Made by a program: the position numbers and the translations under genes
NCBI GenBank assembly: GCA_002102225.1
Contig: LQPB01000055.1
Location: 1-50,098 of the forward strand
DNA: 50,098 bases
Reading direction: 5' to 3'
Source of the DNA: Mycobacterium interjectum
GTDB taxonomy: Bacteria; Actinomycetota; Actinomycetes; Mycobacteriales; Mycobacteriaceae
The notes under the pieces: model-generated
Told to the model about the DNA's origin: nothing
Seen by the model: only the letters and a program-made list of their open reading frames with translations
The model's database searches: none
In this document: positions 23,775 to 33,081 of the stretch, piece by piece
How the letters are laid out: every line of letters starts with the position of its first letter
Numbering within the stretch: the first letter of the stretch is position 1

Positions 23775-24160
23775 TCAAATACATTGTTGACCATTTTCCT
23801 TCGCTTGCGCCCAGCTTCCAAGGTGAAGGCATCGACGCTCACGGATAAAGGTTTAACCGGCAGTCTCAATTGGGCCTGGTGCGGAGCCCGAAGAGCCGCC
23901 GTCTCGCTCACTTTAATTATTTGCTGTTTTCCACTGCCCATCAAACCGACTGGAGGAGAGATGACGGAGCGGTTCACACCTTGCAGGAGTCGTTACCCGC
24001 TTCCGGACTGCGTGACCATTCGGTCAATCGATTATTGCGCGCGCCTCGACGTTCATCCGAACAAAAGAGCTAATAGTTCAGATGCCAGCCGCGCTGCAGT
24101 AAGCTATCGAAGGCGTTCTAGGGCTACGCACGGGATGCCTGTTAAAGGAAATACTTCGAC
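23775..24160. other. Region without recognisable gene
   Basis: 386 bp after the PPE gene with no supported gene or strong hairpin. Confidence 0.35.
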
Positions 24161-24283
24161 ATGTTGATTTCGCATGTCGCTGAACTGAGCTCTATCCTCA
24201 CACTGGCCCGCCAGGAGATGGTCGCGGCGGGTGACAGTTCCCTCCGGATCAGCTACCCGCCGAAGAAGATCAACTTGCCGTGA
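24161..24283 (+). CDS. Possible 40-aa small protein
   Basis: ATG 24161 follows AAAGGA by 10 bp. The peptide starts MLISHVAELSSILTLARQEM and continues with a basic PPKKINLP end before TGA. Length and helix-like start are reminiscent of small ESX-associated or antitoxin proteins, but there is no family match; it may be a fragment. Confidence 0.3.
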   Translation: MLISHVAELSSILTLARQEMVAAGDSSLRISYPPKKINLP

Positions 24284-24465
24284 GCAACAGCGAGTCTCTG
24301 ACGCACCACTACCTTGAGGTGTGCTGAGCGGTGGACCGAGCCGTCGTCATGACGAATTCTCGGAGCCGACAATTTGCGATAGTTTGAAGCTCGCTCCGCC
24401 TGTACGCTGGATGTGGTCTCGACTCGCTACTAACGGCCGAGATGCCGTCGCCGACAACAAGTCAG

Positions 24466-24714
24466 CTAGGCGGATCGCTGTGACATTACCTTTAGGGTTT
24501 CCTCGATGGCACCGAGGATGTTAACGACCTCCAAGTGCGACGCGATGAGCAAACCGAGCATCTGCCGGTGGGCATTGATCTGCTCGTCGAGGGAAGTGGA
24601 ACTTTGGTCGACCTGGCTCTGAACAATCAGGAAGTCCTTGAGGGCCTGACTGCTGCCCATCCCCTCGGGAACTCTCATACTCCGCAGCCCGGCGATGGCA
24701 TTGGGGTCCGTCAC
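24466..24714 (-). CDS. Small helical hypothetical protein (82 aa)
   Basis: GTG 24714 is preceded by AGGAG about 6 bp upstream. The protein (VTDPNAIAGLRSMRVPEGMG, then a long helix SSTSLDEQINAHRQMLGLLI and SHLEVVNILGAIEETLKVMS) looks like one or two amphipathic helices, possibly a coiled coil. No family recognised; it stands alone. Confidence 0.5.
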   Translation of the reverse strand: MTDPNAIAGLRSMRVPEGMGSSQALKDFLIVQSQVDQSSTSLDEQINAHRQMLGLLIASHLEVVNILGAIEETLKVMSQRSA

Positions 24715-25121
24715 GATGCTTCTCCTGCCGCTTAGGTGTGATGCCACGAGCATAATCGACGGCCTATGCGCCCGGGATGCGACCGGCGGATTGTTCACCG
24801 ATGTACATAGTCGTTCGATGACCGCACAGATTGGTTGCACTTTGCAACAGTTGGCTCAATTTGGCAGTTTCCCGTTACTCGTTCAGTCTCGACAGGCCAG
24901 CGAAATCGCGCAGGCTCTGCGGATGTCATCAGCCGACCCCCGCCCACCATGTTGAAGGATTCATGTGACGGTCAGCGGAATTTGCTAGCCGCCGCCAGGC
25001 GACTGCCAGTTGTTATCACATGCAGTCGCGGTCACGTGCGATCAGTTACCATATGGAATAAGTCCAGGGCGATATCTCTGGTAACGCCCACACAAAGTGA
25101 ACCTGAGCCAGGAGACGCCGC
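24715..25121. other. Intergenic region upstream of sulfotransferase
   Basis: About 400 bp without a gene; it should hold the divergent promoters of the 82-aa gene and the sulfotransferase. Confidence 0.35.
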
Positions 25122-25931
25122 ATGGCATCAATGCATTTCATCTCGGGTCTGCCGCGGTCAGGCTCGACTTTGTTGGCGGCTTTGTTGCGGCAGAACCCGC
25201 GCTTTGAGGCCGGCATGTCAGGTCCGTTGGCTGGGCTGTTTGGCGCGCTGCTGGGTCAGATGAGTGCGCGCAATGAGTTTTCGGTGTTTATCGATGACGC
25301 TACGCGTGAGCGCATCCTGCATGGGCTGTTCGACAACTTCTATGCCGAAAGGCCCGCCGAGGTGATCTTCGATACCAACCGTGCGTGGTGCGCGTGGATG
25401 CCGGCCATAGCGCGGCTATTTCCCGAATCGAAGGTCATTGCCTGTGTGCGCGAGTTGCCGTGGGTGATCGACAGCATCGAGCGGTTGGTGCAACGCAACG
25501 TGTTCAGCCCGTCGTCGATTTTCAACTTCGAACCCGGCGGCACCGTCTATACCCGCGCTATGGGTGTTGTGGGGCCCGATGGGATGGTCGGTGGCCCTTA
25601 CGACGCGCTGAAGCAGGCGTGTTACGGAGCGCAAACGGATCGGCTGCTCCTTGTCCAGTATGAAACCTTGAGCACCGACCCGGCCAAGGTTATGCACGCG
25701 ATCTATGCGTTTATCGGTGAGCCACTGTATGAACACGATTTCGGACATGTCGATTACGACGTCACCGAGTTCGACGAGCGTGCCGGTACGCCGGGGCTGC
25801 ACACCGTGCGCGGCACGGTCAAAGCCGAGCCGCGCACCACGTTGCTGCCGCCCGACCTCTTCAACCGCTTTGTCAACGACGCGTTCTGGCGCAATCCGCG
25901 GGATATGCCCGAGGGCCTGCAGGTCGTGTGA
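25122..25931 (+). CDS. PAPS-dependent sulfotransferase
   Basis: A 269-residue sulfotransferase-family protein. The 5'-phosphosulfate loop is FISGLPRSGSTLLAALLRQN at the N terminus; the 3'-phosphate-binding segment is around VIACVRELPWVIDSIERLV (Arg and Ser), with a downstream LLLVQYETLSTDPAKVMHAI helix. ATG 25122 has AGGAG 7 bp upstream. Mycobacterial sulfotransferases sulfate glycolipids such as trehalose or glycopeptidolipid; the acceptor here is unknown. A decayed copy lies at 27590-27720 and an unrelated sulfotransferase at 26454-27257, so this is a small sulfation cluster. Confidence 0.88.
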   Translation: MASMHFISGLPRSGSTLLAALLRQNPRFEAGMSGPLAGLFGALLGQMSARNEFSVFIDDATRERILHGLFDNFYAERPAEVIFDTNRAWCAWMPAIARLFPESKVIACVRELPWVIDSIERLVQRNVFSPSSIFNFEPGGTVYTRAMGVVGPDGMVGGPYDALKQACYGAQTDRLLLVQYETLSTDPAKVMHAIYAFIGEPLYEHDFGHVDYDVTEFDERAGTPGLHTVRGTVKAEPRTTLLPPDLFNRFVNDAFWRNPRDMPEGLQVV

Positions 25932-26024
25932 GCGCTCGGAACATTTAGATGTTCCGAGCATTCGCATCGCGGACCCGGCGACACGCTCTCGATCGAGCGC
26001 CCCACGCTGCGCAGTTCCTATTCC

Positions 26025-26260
26025 GTGATTTACCTGACTGGCTCGACGGTCGTGCCGAAATGCCTGGATAACATCGCTTTTGGCCGAAGTACAGCTGACC
26101 AGAGCCATTCGGGAAGTCGCTCCGGACGGCCTGCCGGCCGTTCCATCCGTGTTGGCCGGGTCGAACCGGTTCGAAATCGCCTCGCTCATTTGCGCCACCG
26201 CAGCGCCCTACCTTGATCCCGGACTCCGCTCGCTGGACGCGATACACCTGGCCGCTTGCC
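26025..26260 (+). pseudogene. Decayed VapC-type PIN toxin
   Basis: GTG 26025 opens IYLTGSTVVPK, like the IYLDSSALVPK start of VapC toxins but with the first catalytic Asp lost. After a frame change, 26077-26255 reads LLAEVQLTRAIREVAPDGLP and ends YLDPGLRSLDAIHLAA, the typical VapC C-terminal motif with its conserved Asp. The middle (about 40 residues) is missing. No VapB partner is seen. Confidence 0.55.
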
Positions 26261-26453
26261 CAAACTGCCGAATCCACTGCGCCATTGACCGCACTGATGA
26301 CTTACCACAGTCGCCTCCGCGAGGGCACGGACGCACTGGGGTTGACTGTGGTCGCGCCCGGCAAAACGCCATGACCGTCATCGGGGACGTGCTAGGACGA
26401 GGTAGGGCGCACAGCCCACGCCGCAATTGGCGTAACAAACCAAGCCGGCACGC

Positions 26454-27257
26454 CTATCGGCGGCCAGACGATTTTCCGTGGACGCCATTCTCGAATAGGT
26501 CGCCCCAGTAGTTGGCTGGCCGGCCGAAGTGAGCCAAGAAGCGCAGGTTATCGTCGCGAATCTGGGCAATCGTTTCGCGGCGCAAATTCTCGCTCCAAAC
26601 CAGATCCAACGGTATGCCGCCGCGCCCCAGCCGCGCCATGCGCATGGCCGCGTCCTCGCGGCTGTTTACCCGTTCCCTATCCAAATTCGGCTCGAATTGA
26701 TCATCGATCTCCAGAAACCGGCAGACTTTCTGAAAGATGGTTTTCCGGTCGGCAATATACTCCTCAAACCACACGATTTTGATCCGTTCCTCACCGAAGG
26801 CCCGCCGGTAGGCATCGAAGACCTCCCAGTAGCGGCTCGAGTCGATGATCATCGGCTGTCGGCGGATAATGTCGTTGATCGACGTAAAGGGCATTTCGTC
26901 GCCGGTGCACATGTGCTCGACGTACGCGGATTCCATGCGTTCTATAGGGTGCCGCACCATATAAATGATCTTTGCATCGGGCACGTGCCGCTTGATGCGC
27001 TCGATCACCTGCGGGTGATAACGGATGCGGGAATAGGATGTCGAAGCATCGCCAACCGCTTTCTCGTCGGAGACGTGACTAAACAGCGTCAGATACAGGC
27101 GCCAGCCTTCGGCATAACGATAATCGTAGGAGAAGAAATGAGGCTCCTTGAACCGCACGATAGCGGCCTGCGGGTGCGTCTCAAGCAGAGAACTGAGGGA
27201 TGTAGTCGCCGCTTTCGCCGCGCCGACGATGAAAAAATTGGGGCCGATCTGCCTCAC
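26454..27257 (-). CDS. Sulfotransferase family protein
   Basis: A 267-residue sulfotransferase. The PAPS loop is FFIVGAAKAATTSLSSLLET, followed by KEPHFFSYDYRY, a common feature of the heparan-type Sulfotransfer family. The 3'-phosphate segment is IIYMVRHPIERMESAYVEHM, with Arg and Ser. The C-terminal half has ERIKIVWFEEYIADRKTIFQ and a FLEID motif. It starts with GTG 27257. It differs in sequence from the sulfotransferase at 25122, so the two probably act on different acceptors. Convergent with the vapC remnant. Confidence 0.88.
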   Translation of the reverse strand: MRQIGPNFFIVGAAKAATTSLSSLLETHPQAAIVRFKEPHFFSYDYRYAEGWRLYLTLFSHVSDEKAVGDASTSYSRIRYHPQVIERIKRHVPDAKIIYMVRHPIERMESAYVEHMCTGDEMPFTSINDIIRRQPMIIDSSRYWEVFDAYRRAFGEERIKIVWFEEYIADRKTIFQKVCRFLEIDDQFEPNLDRERVNSREDAAMRMARLGRGGIPLDLVWSENLRRETIAQIRDDNLRFLAHFGRPANYWGDLFENGVHGKSSGRR

Positions 27258-28509
27258 TTCATCGATCCTCCAAGTTGATCGGAAATTGAACTTGACGTGG
27301 TCCGGCCCTGCAGTGGCAACCTTCGCCCAAAATTATTCGCGGCGGCGGCGTTGGCGACCATGTCGATGTCACACTCGGGCGACCACTCGTCGCCTTGCGG
27401 AGTGCATGATTGGACCTCGCAGCACAGGGGTGAATTGTTGAACGGAACCGTTGGTGCCGGCAGGGACGGGACGCAGGATATATTTGGCCATCACCAGATC
27501 ATGCACCACCGCATCGGCGTCGGACGAGGACTCTGGTCGCCCGACATCACGGCCCATCTCGGGCTTGCCGCAGGTCGGGTTCGACACTGTTCGCTGCGTT
27601 GGCCGTGGCAGAACCCGCGGTTTGAGTCGGGTACGCGGAGTGCCCCGCCGAGGTGATCTTCGATACGAGCCGGGCTTGGCGGGAGTGGACGCCGGCCGCC
27701 CCTAAACTCCTCCGGCGAGCAACCGCGCCGGCAGAGGCCGCCGCGGCGTCAGGGTGCGAACGCATGGACCTCGGCAAGGATGACACGCGGAGCCGCGACC
27801 GGCTCGACAACGTTTCGTTATTGCCGGGAAGAACCCTCTTGGGACATCCCGATCTGGCCGTTCAACCCGAGCTGGAGGTCGCATCGCCAATCCGTCACCT
27901 GCAGGATCCCGCGGCCCCGCTGATGACCCGTAAATGGCCGCCCTGACAGTGCAGCCGGCAATATCCTCCGATCGGGCGCGAAAGTGGCGATCGACCAGAT
28001 AATGCGCGCCAATGGCGAGATCTTCACCTATCCCAGCCACAGAAGCCGTGGGTCAGCCCAGGTGTGGACCAGAAAACCCCGGTGCCATTCCTCAGCGAGG
28101 TTCAGCATTGCCGGTCGGGTGTCTGCTTTTGAAACCTGATGGGCATCCGCTCTAATGGGCGGCGACGATCCAACCCAGAGCCGCCCTAGCAATATGATCA
28201 AATAGACGACTACCGTCCCGACCTGCGGTAAAACACGTTTCACAAGTTAATCTGCAACCACAGCACCATGCGTTCACGGCTCCGAGGCGCAATTGTAGGG
28301 TAGTTGCGCATTGAAGCATAGACGATGGCCAATGAGTTTGCCATAAGATGCACGCATATCTACTTAACAGCCCAATCTCTATCTAATATGTTTGCCTAGC
28401 GCATGAGGGGTGGGGCGGGTTGCAGTTTGTTCCCGAAATCGCCTGCTCTTAGTCTGCTCTCAGCTAGTCTACGAACAGCCAGACCACAGACAGCAAAGGA
28501 ACAGTGCGC
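27258..28509. other. Decayed region upstream of the second exported protein
   Basis: 1.25 kb with only debris: the sulfotransferase remnant at 27590-27720 and a short minus-strand frame at 28028-28243 that opens with a membrane-helix-like GTVVVYLIILLGRLWVG but has no domain. No other gene is supported. Confidence 0.4.
27590..27720 (+). pseudogene. Sulfotransferase remnant
   Basis: WQNPRFESG and, in another frame, PAEVIFDTSRAWREWTPAAP match RQNPRFEAG and PAEVIFDTNRAWCAWMPAIA of the intact sulfotransferase at 25122. The roughly 45 residues between them are deleted and the reading frame is broken. It is a dead duplicate. Confidence 0.65.
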
Positions 28510-29721
28510 ATGCTTCAGCTAGCAAACTTCCGGCCATACGTCACCGCGGGTGCCGCGGTAGTAGGTGCCAGCCTGATCGCCGTGACCCCGACCGTTGCCA
28601 ACGACGTCGAGTCCGCTTTCCAACAGCGCGCTGCCACCATCGAGCACCGCGCTGTGGAGCTCATCGCCAGTGACTACATCGCCAACCCGCTGCAGACGTG
28701 GATCGACATACCCATCACGGCAATACAAAACCTGCAGCCGAATATCGACCTCTGGGGGCAGGCGCCCTTCGTCATCGGGCAACAGGTCGCCGCTAACTGG
28801 GTACAGTTCGCGAGCCAATACGTTGGCGCCTTCCAGCAGGCCGCGCAGGGCGCAGTCAACTTCTACACCGGTTCTGCGGCCAAGGATTTTGTGCCCCTTA
28901 TGAACACCGCGTGGGGCGAGATCATGGCGGGCAACATCAGTCAGGCCTTCAGTGGACCGCTGTATCAGGCGCTGTTTGGCGGGACGTTGATCCCCATCCT
29001 TAGTCCGCTCGAAGGTATTCCGGGTATCGCTGCAACGGCCGTGACGGATCTCGGGAAGGGACTCACTTACGCGACAAGCACCGGTCTGATACAAGTCGGG
29101 CTTGCCTACATCGAGGTGCTGCCTTTCGCGTTTTTCAACTCGCTTGGAAACGGTCTGCAAGCTACCTACAATTCATTGAGCGCCGGCGATCTCTTGGGGG
29201 CGGTGTTGAACGCGATCAACATCCCCGGCGAGGTCGTGTATGGACAGGTAGACCCCCTTACTAGCCAGAGCCTCTACCTCACGCTCAGCACGATACTGCC
29301 GAACATCGCGAAGGCGATGGCCGCTCCCCACGCGCAGAACATCGCCGCGGGCGGTAACCTCCCGTTCGCTATCGAGAGTTTCCTCAACCAGCTGGTCACC
29401 GGTTGGCCGTCGTGGTCAACGATCGTCAGTAACCTGCAGACCCTGTGGGGTATTTATGGTCCCGCCGGTGCCGCGAGCGCGGCCGCCGTTAGCGGTGCTG
29501 CCGGCCTCGCGTCGCCGGCAGCCTTCAGCACCGCGGCCAACCTCGCTGCCATCGCGCCGTCGGTCGGCTCGGTGTCAGCCGATGTCGCGAGGGCCATCAG
29601 CGCGGCCGGCGTCGGCGGCCTGGCAGGCCTACCGGCCGACATCGCCGGCCTGATGGGCGGTGTGGGCGCCAACCTGGCATCGACGATCCCCGGAATGATC
29701 CTGAGTCTGCTCCGCCTCTGA
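28510..29721 (+). CDS. Exported mycobacterial protein (paralogue of 17498-18649)
   Basis: A 403-residue protein. The signal-like segment TAGAAVVGASLIAVTPTVAN is followed by IEHRAVELIAS, the same HRAV-[QE]-L motif as in the iron-box protein at 17498, and the C terminus GVGANLASTIPGMILSLLRL matches its ending. The body is Ala/Asn/Leu-rich without PE, PPE or enzymatic motifs. ATG 28510 is preferred (AAGGA 9 bp upstream) over GTG 28504. No IdeR box was found upstream, so the two paralogues are regulated differently. A perfect 42-bp palindrome follows the stop. Confidence 0.82.
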   Translation: MLQLANFRPYVTAGAAVVGASLIAVTPTVANDVESAFQQRAATIEHRAVELIASDYIANPLQTWIDIPITAIQNLQPNIDLWGQAPFVIGQQVAANWVQFASQYVGAFQQAAQGAVNFYTGSAAKDFVPLMNTAWGEIMAGNISQAFSGPLYQALFGGTLIPILSPLEGIPGIAATAVTDLGKGLTYATSTGLIQVGLAYIEVLPFAFFNSLGNGLQATYNSLSAGDLLGAVLNAINIPGEVVYGQVDPLTSQSLYLTLSTILPNIAKAMAAPHAQNIAAGGNLPFAIESFLNQLVTGWPSWSTIVSNLQTLWGIYGPAGAASAAAVSGAAGLASPAAFSTAANLAAIAPSVGSVSADVARAISAAGVGGLAGLPADIAGLMGGVGANLASTIPGMILSLLRL

Positions 29722-29740
29722 GCCGCGCCCGAGGAAATCA

Positions 29741-29782
29741 CGCAATGCGCCCGACTGGGTTAACCCAGTCGGGCGCATTGCG
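29741..29782. terminator. 42-bp perfect palindrome after the exported-protein gene
   Basis: 29741-29761 is the exact reverse complement of 29762-29782, with no spacer, centred on GTTAAC. It starts 19 bp after the stop codon. The position fits a transcription terminator (mycobacteria often use stem-loops without a U-tract), working for either strand. Confidence 0.65.
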
Positions 29783-30712
29783 CTGCGGGTGCATGTTGCG
29801 GTGGCGCTGGTTCGGCTGCGCCAGCGGTCGGGCCGGTGGCCGCAACGCGACAATAAGCCATGAATGGCGATCGGGAATTGGGTCTCCTGCGAACCCCACC
29901 TCCGCTCGCCACCGCTGCCGGCATGCGACGATGGCCAGATGGCGGTCAGCGACATCGACCTCGATTCGAACCTCCTCACGCACACCGCGCGGCGCCCCGC
30001 CCTGACACTGCCCGCCGTAACCCGCAATGACATCGGTTTCGGCCAGACCCGTCACCCCCTACCACTACTTCGGCAACGTGTCCCGCTTTACGAGGGTCAC
30101 TCGAATTCCCTGGAAATCCGCACCGGCAGTTCACGAGCAGCTGGTAACCCACCGCTTGCCCCAGACAGTTCGGCGAGGACACCAACAGAGCTTGCTTTGC
30201 TGGTCGATGGTGACGCGGCGCGTCCGCGATGACCAGGAATTGGCTACTCGATCGTTTATCCGCTGCGCGTCAGGGGCATAGTAGTACCGGCCCCGATTAT
30301 GGCGCTTCCGGCGTAGCTCGTGGAAAGACGACCCTCGATGCCGCCAGGCCCAGCTCCTCGGCGATACCGACTCCCCGCGCTAGCTGCGACAGCCTGATTT
30401 GGCCCCAGGGCGGTTCGGAATAGGCTCCATCAGTGTGGTCGCGGGTATTGGGGTGTCGGTCTGATGTGGCCCCACTTGTCCGACTCGCCTGGGAATTGCT
30501 GGCCTCCGCGCAATGAAACCGAACGAACCGCCTCCTGCCGTCCCACTGTTTCGAGTTCTTCAACCCCTTGCCAGTAGCCCCAGGCTCAAGGCCGACGGGA
30601 CCGATCATGGATGGAAATGACTCAAAACGAGCCAATGGAGCGCGATCCCGGCAAAGCGTCATGGCCGCCGCTTGACGTGCAGCGGCCATGACGCTCGTCG
30701 GGGCACTAGTTG
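29783..30712. other. Region without supported gene; possible integrase-type remnant
   Basis: 930 bp. The minus-strand frame around 30410-30625 includes GPVGLEPGATGKGLKNSKQW, a phrase that resembles spurious or terminal frames often seen beside phage integrase genes in actinobacteria; nothing else supports an integrase. Other frames look like noise. Confidence 0.3.
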
Positions 30713-32350
30713 CTAGGGGTTGACCGGGGTGCCGTTTGCGCCAGCCACGCCGTTTTGGCCGAGCAACCCACCGAATCCGGCGGCACCGCCCTGACCATTG
30801 GCCTGCTGGAAGAAGTAACCGGAGCCGCCTTGACCGCCGTTGGCCCCGTTGCCTGTGAGGAACCCGCCGACACCGCCGGCGCCTCCGGCCCCCGGAAAAC
30901 CGGAGTAGGTGCTGCCGGTGAGGAAACCACCGCCGTTCCCGGCGGCGCCACCCTTGCCCCCTTGGCCGAATAGCGCGCCGCCGTTGCCGCCGGTGCCGCC
31001 GGCGCCGCCGGCGCCGCCGATGGAGCTGCCGCCGACGAAGGTGCTGCCGTAACCGCCGGCGCCACCGGGGCCGCCTCGACCGAACAGCAGGCCGGCCCCA
31101 CCGCCGGCACCGCCGGCACCGCCGTACCCGCCGACGCTGCTGCTGGGGGCGCCGAGGGCGCCCGCGCCACCGGCGCCACCCGGGCCGCCGTCGCCGATCA
31201 GCAGGCCGGCATTGCCGCCGGCGCCCCCTGCGCCGCCGAGGACGAAGCTGCCGGATCCACTGAGACCGCCGATGCCGCCAGTACCGCCATTGCCCATCAG
31301 GAAGCCACCGGCACCACCGGCACCACCGGCACCACCGGCCTGACCGGCGACGCCCGCCGCCGCACCGGCTCCGCCCGCGCCGCCGTTGCCGATCAAGCCC
31401 CCGGCACCGCCGGCCAAACCGGCCGCCCCGGGGGTGGCGCCGGCCGCGCCGGCCCCACCGTCGCCGAACAAGAACCCGCCATCATGGAGGCTGCCGAACA
31501 ATCCGGTTTGGCCGAGCAAAGAGGTGTTCGGACCGGTGGCCCCGTTGACGCCATTGCCGATCAGATCGCGCCCAAACACGGCAACGAACGGAGCGTTGAC
31601 CGGCCCGTCCACTGCCTGACCGATCGGGCTGGCTATCCACGCCTCGCCGGCGGTGTGGATCCCGTTGTAGAAACCGGTCGTGGCTGAATAACCTATCTGA
31701 TTGAAGATGGCAACGGGACCCTGATTAGTGACGGCCGCGCTCACGTTGCCGATATTCGCGGCGGCGGCACTCGTGTTGATGCTGTTAGTTATGCCTTGGA
31801 GGGCGGCCGAATGAAGCCCTTCCAGCGTGACCGCACCCCCACTAATGCTATTGGCTGCAGCCGCGTTGAGCCCACCCAGATTGAGAGCGGCAGTGCTGGC
31901 ATTGATGCTGTTAGTGATGCTTTGCAGGGCAGCCGAATGAAGCCCTTCCAGCGTGACCGCACCCCCACTAACGCTATTGGCTGCAGCCGCGTTGAGCCCA
32001 CCCAGATTGAGAGCGGCAGTGCTGGCATTGATGCTGCTGGTGATGCTTTGCAGGGCAGCCGAATGAAGGCCACCGAGGGCGGCCGTACCCGCGGAAATGC
32101 CACCGATAGCGGCCGCGCCCGCGTTGATGCCCTGGGCAGCCCCGTTATTGATGGCCCCCATGATGGGGCCGATAACCGGATTGATAATCATGTCGAGCAC
32201 GCCGGCATGGGCTGAAGGCGCGGCGATGACCGGGGCCATCGCCGCGGTGAGAAAAGCGCCGGCGGCGGTGCCGAGGCCGACTGCACGGCCGCGGCGATCC
32301 GCCTTCGCGTTGCGGCGATTCCGCCTCATGCTGTGCTGCTTACGCTTCAT
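30713..32350 (-). CDS. PGRS-repeat protein on a signal peptide, without PE domain
   Basis: A 545-residue protein. A very basic start (MRRNRRNAKADRRGRAVGLG) leads into a signal peptide ending at APSAHA about residue 49. Residues about 92-215 hold three copies of a 42-residue Ala/Asn/Ser repeat (GLHSAALQSITNSINASTAA core). After about residue 285 the chain is classical PGRS: GGAGGxGG runs interspersed with LIGNGG, FLMGNGG and LLFGRGG. PGRS domains normally follow a PE domain; here a Sec-type leader replaces it, so export would not depend on ESX-5 in the usual way. ATG 32350 has AGGAAGG upstream. Confidence 0.87.
   Translation of the reverse strand: MKRKQHSMRRNRRNAKADRRGRAVGLGTAAGAFLTAAMAPVIAAPSAHAGVLDMIINPVIGPIMGAINNGAAQGINAGAAAIGGISAGTAALGGLHSAALQSITSSINASTAALNLGGLNAAAANSVSGGAVTLEGLHSAALQSITNSINASTAALNLGGLNAAAANSISGGAVTLEGLHSAALQGITNSINTSAAAANIGNVSAAVTNQGPVAIFNQIGYSATTGFYNGIHTAGEAWIASPIGQAVDGPVNAPFVAVFGRDLIGNGVNGATGPNTSLLGQTGLFGSLHDGGFLFGDGGAGAAGATPGAAGLAGGAGGLIGNGGAGGAGAAAGVAGQAGGAGGAGGAGGFLMGNGGTGGIGGLSGSGSFVLGGAGGAGGNAGLLIGDGGPGGAGGAGALGAPSSSVGGYGGAGGAGGGAGLLFGRGGPGGAGGYGSTFVGGSSIGGAGGAGGTGGNGGALFGQGGKGGAAGNGGGFLTGSTYSGFPGAGGAGGVGGFLTGNGANGGQGGSGYFFQQANGQGGAAGFGGLLGQNGVAGANGTPVNP
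31809..32060 (-). repeat. Two tandem 126-bp repeats within the PGRS-protein gene
   Basis: 31809-31934 and 31935-32060 are nearly identical (few base changes) and in frame (42 codons); a third diverged unit lies on the upstream side, from 32061. The near identity suggests recent slippage or gene conversion. Confidence 0.8.
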
Positions 32351-33081
32351 CTGTGCGCCTTCCTGTCACGACAACTATGACGATGAATGAGAAACCTACC
32401 TGAGAAGAATCTAAGTAATGCGGGTTTCAGTGGGCAGCCGCGGATCCGGGTTGGGATCACCAAGGCCCGCAATGCTGACAACGACGAAAATGGCTGGCAT
32501 TCCCGTGGCACTCGGCATTTCAGCAAATGCACTGTGGTGTCAGAGTCTTTCAATGCGAAATTACAGTCTTGGACGCAATCGGAACGCCTCGGCCCGGACC
32601 GGTAGTTAGCTATGAGGTGACTACGCGGCTGGTCCAGGCGTGCTGGCGGCGGCAATCGTGGTGTCGCTGTCAAGGCCGCTTGCGGACCGCGTGCCTTACA
32701 CCCATTGCCGCAGCACGTCGATCGTCATCGAACCGGTGCATCGTTGATTCACCCGATATCGCCGCGCGGCCGTCTGCCGCCTCCGAACTTTCGACCGCTC
32801 GCCAGACGATGCTCGTCCAAGGCGCTTCGGTTCGACGGCTTCGCTGCAACAACTCGAGCGGTTCTTTCGTGATCTGCGCCTTCGTGACGACGCCGATATA
32901 CGGGCGGTGATTGCCGCTGGTTGTTCGCTATTCTCTTGGTGACAGAACATGCCGAAGAGTGCTCAACGAGCACGGCCCGCGTCGGTTGACTCAACACTTT
33001 CCCGACCAGAGCCGCGCAGCCATACCCAGAAAGGGGATTGGGAAGCGGCGTCGCCACACGGATACCGCACCCGAACTACCA
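32351..33081. other. Divergent intergenic region
   Basis: 730 bp between the divergent PGRS-protein gene and the Mce-associated operon. No gene is supported; the frame continuous with the next gene could start further upstream than 33082, but that part is not protein-like. Confidence 0.35.

Noticed and set aside
28028..28243. 71-aa frame with a membrane-helix-like start
   Set aside because: No ribosome site, no family, and surrounded by debris; not listed as a gene.
30713..31179. Plus- and minus-strand frames in the PGRS region
   Set aside because: Repetitive GGC codons open all frames; only the frame giving GGAGGxGG is PGRS.
31809..32060. CRISPR array
   Set aside because: The repeats are direct, adjacent, in frame and have no spacers; they encode a protein repeat.
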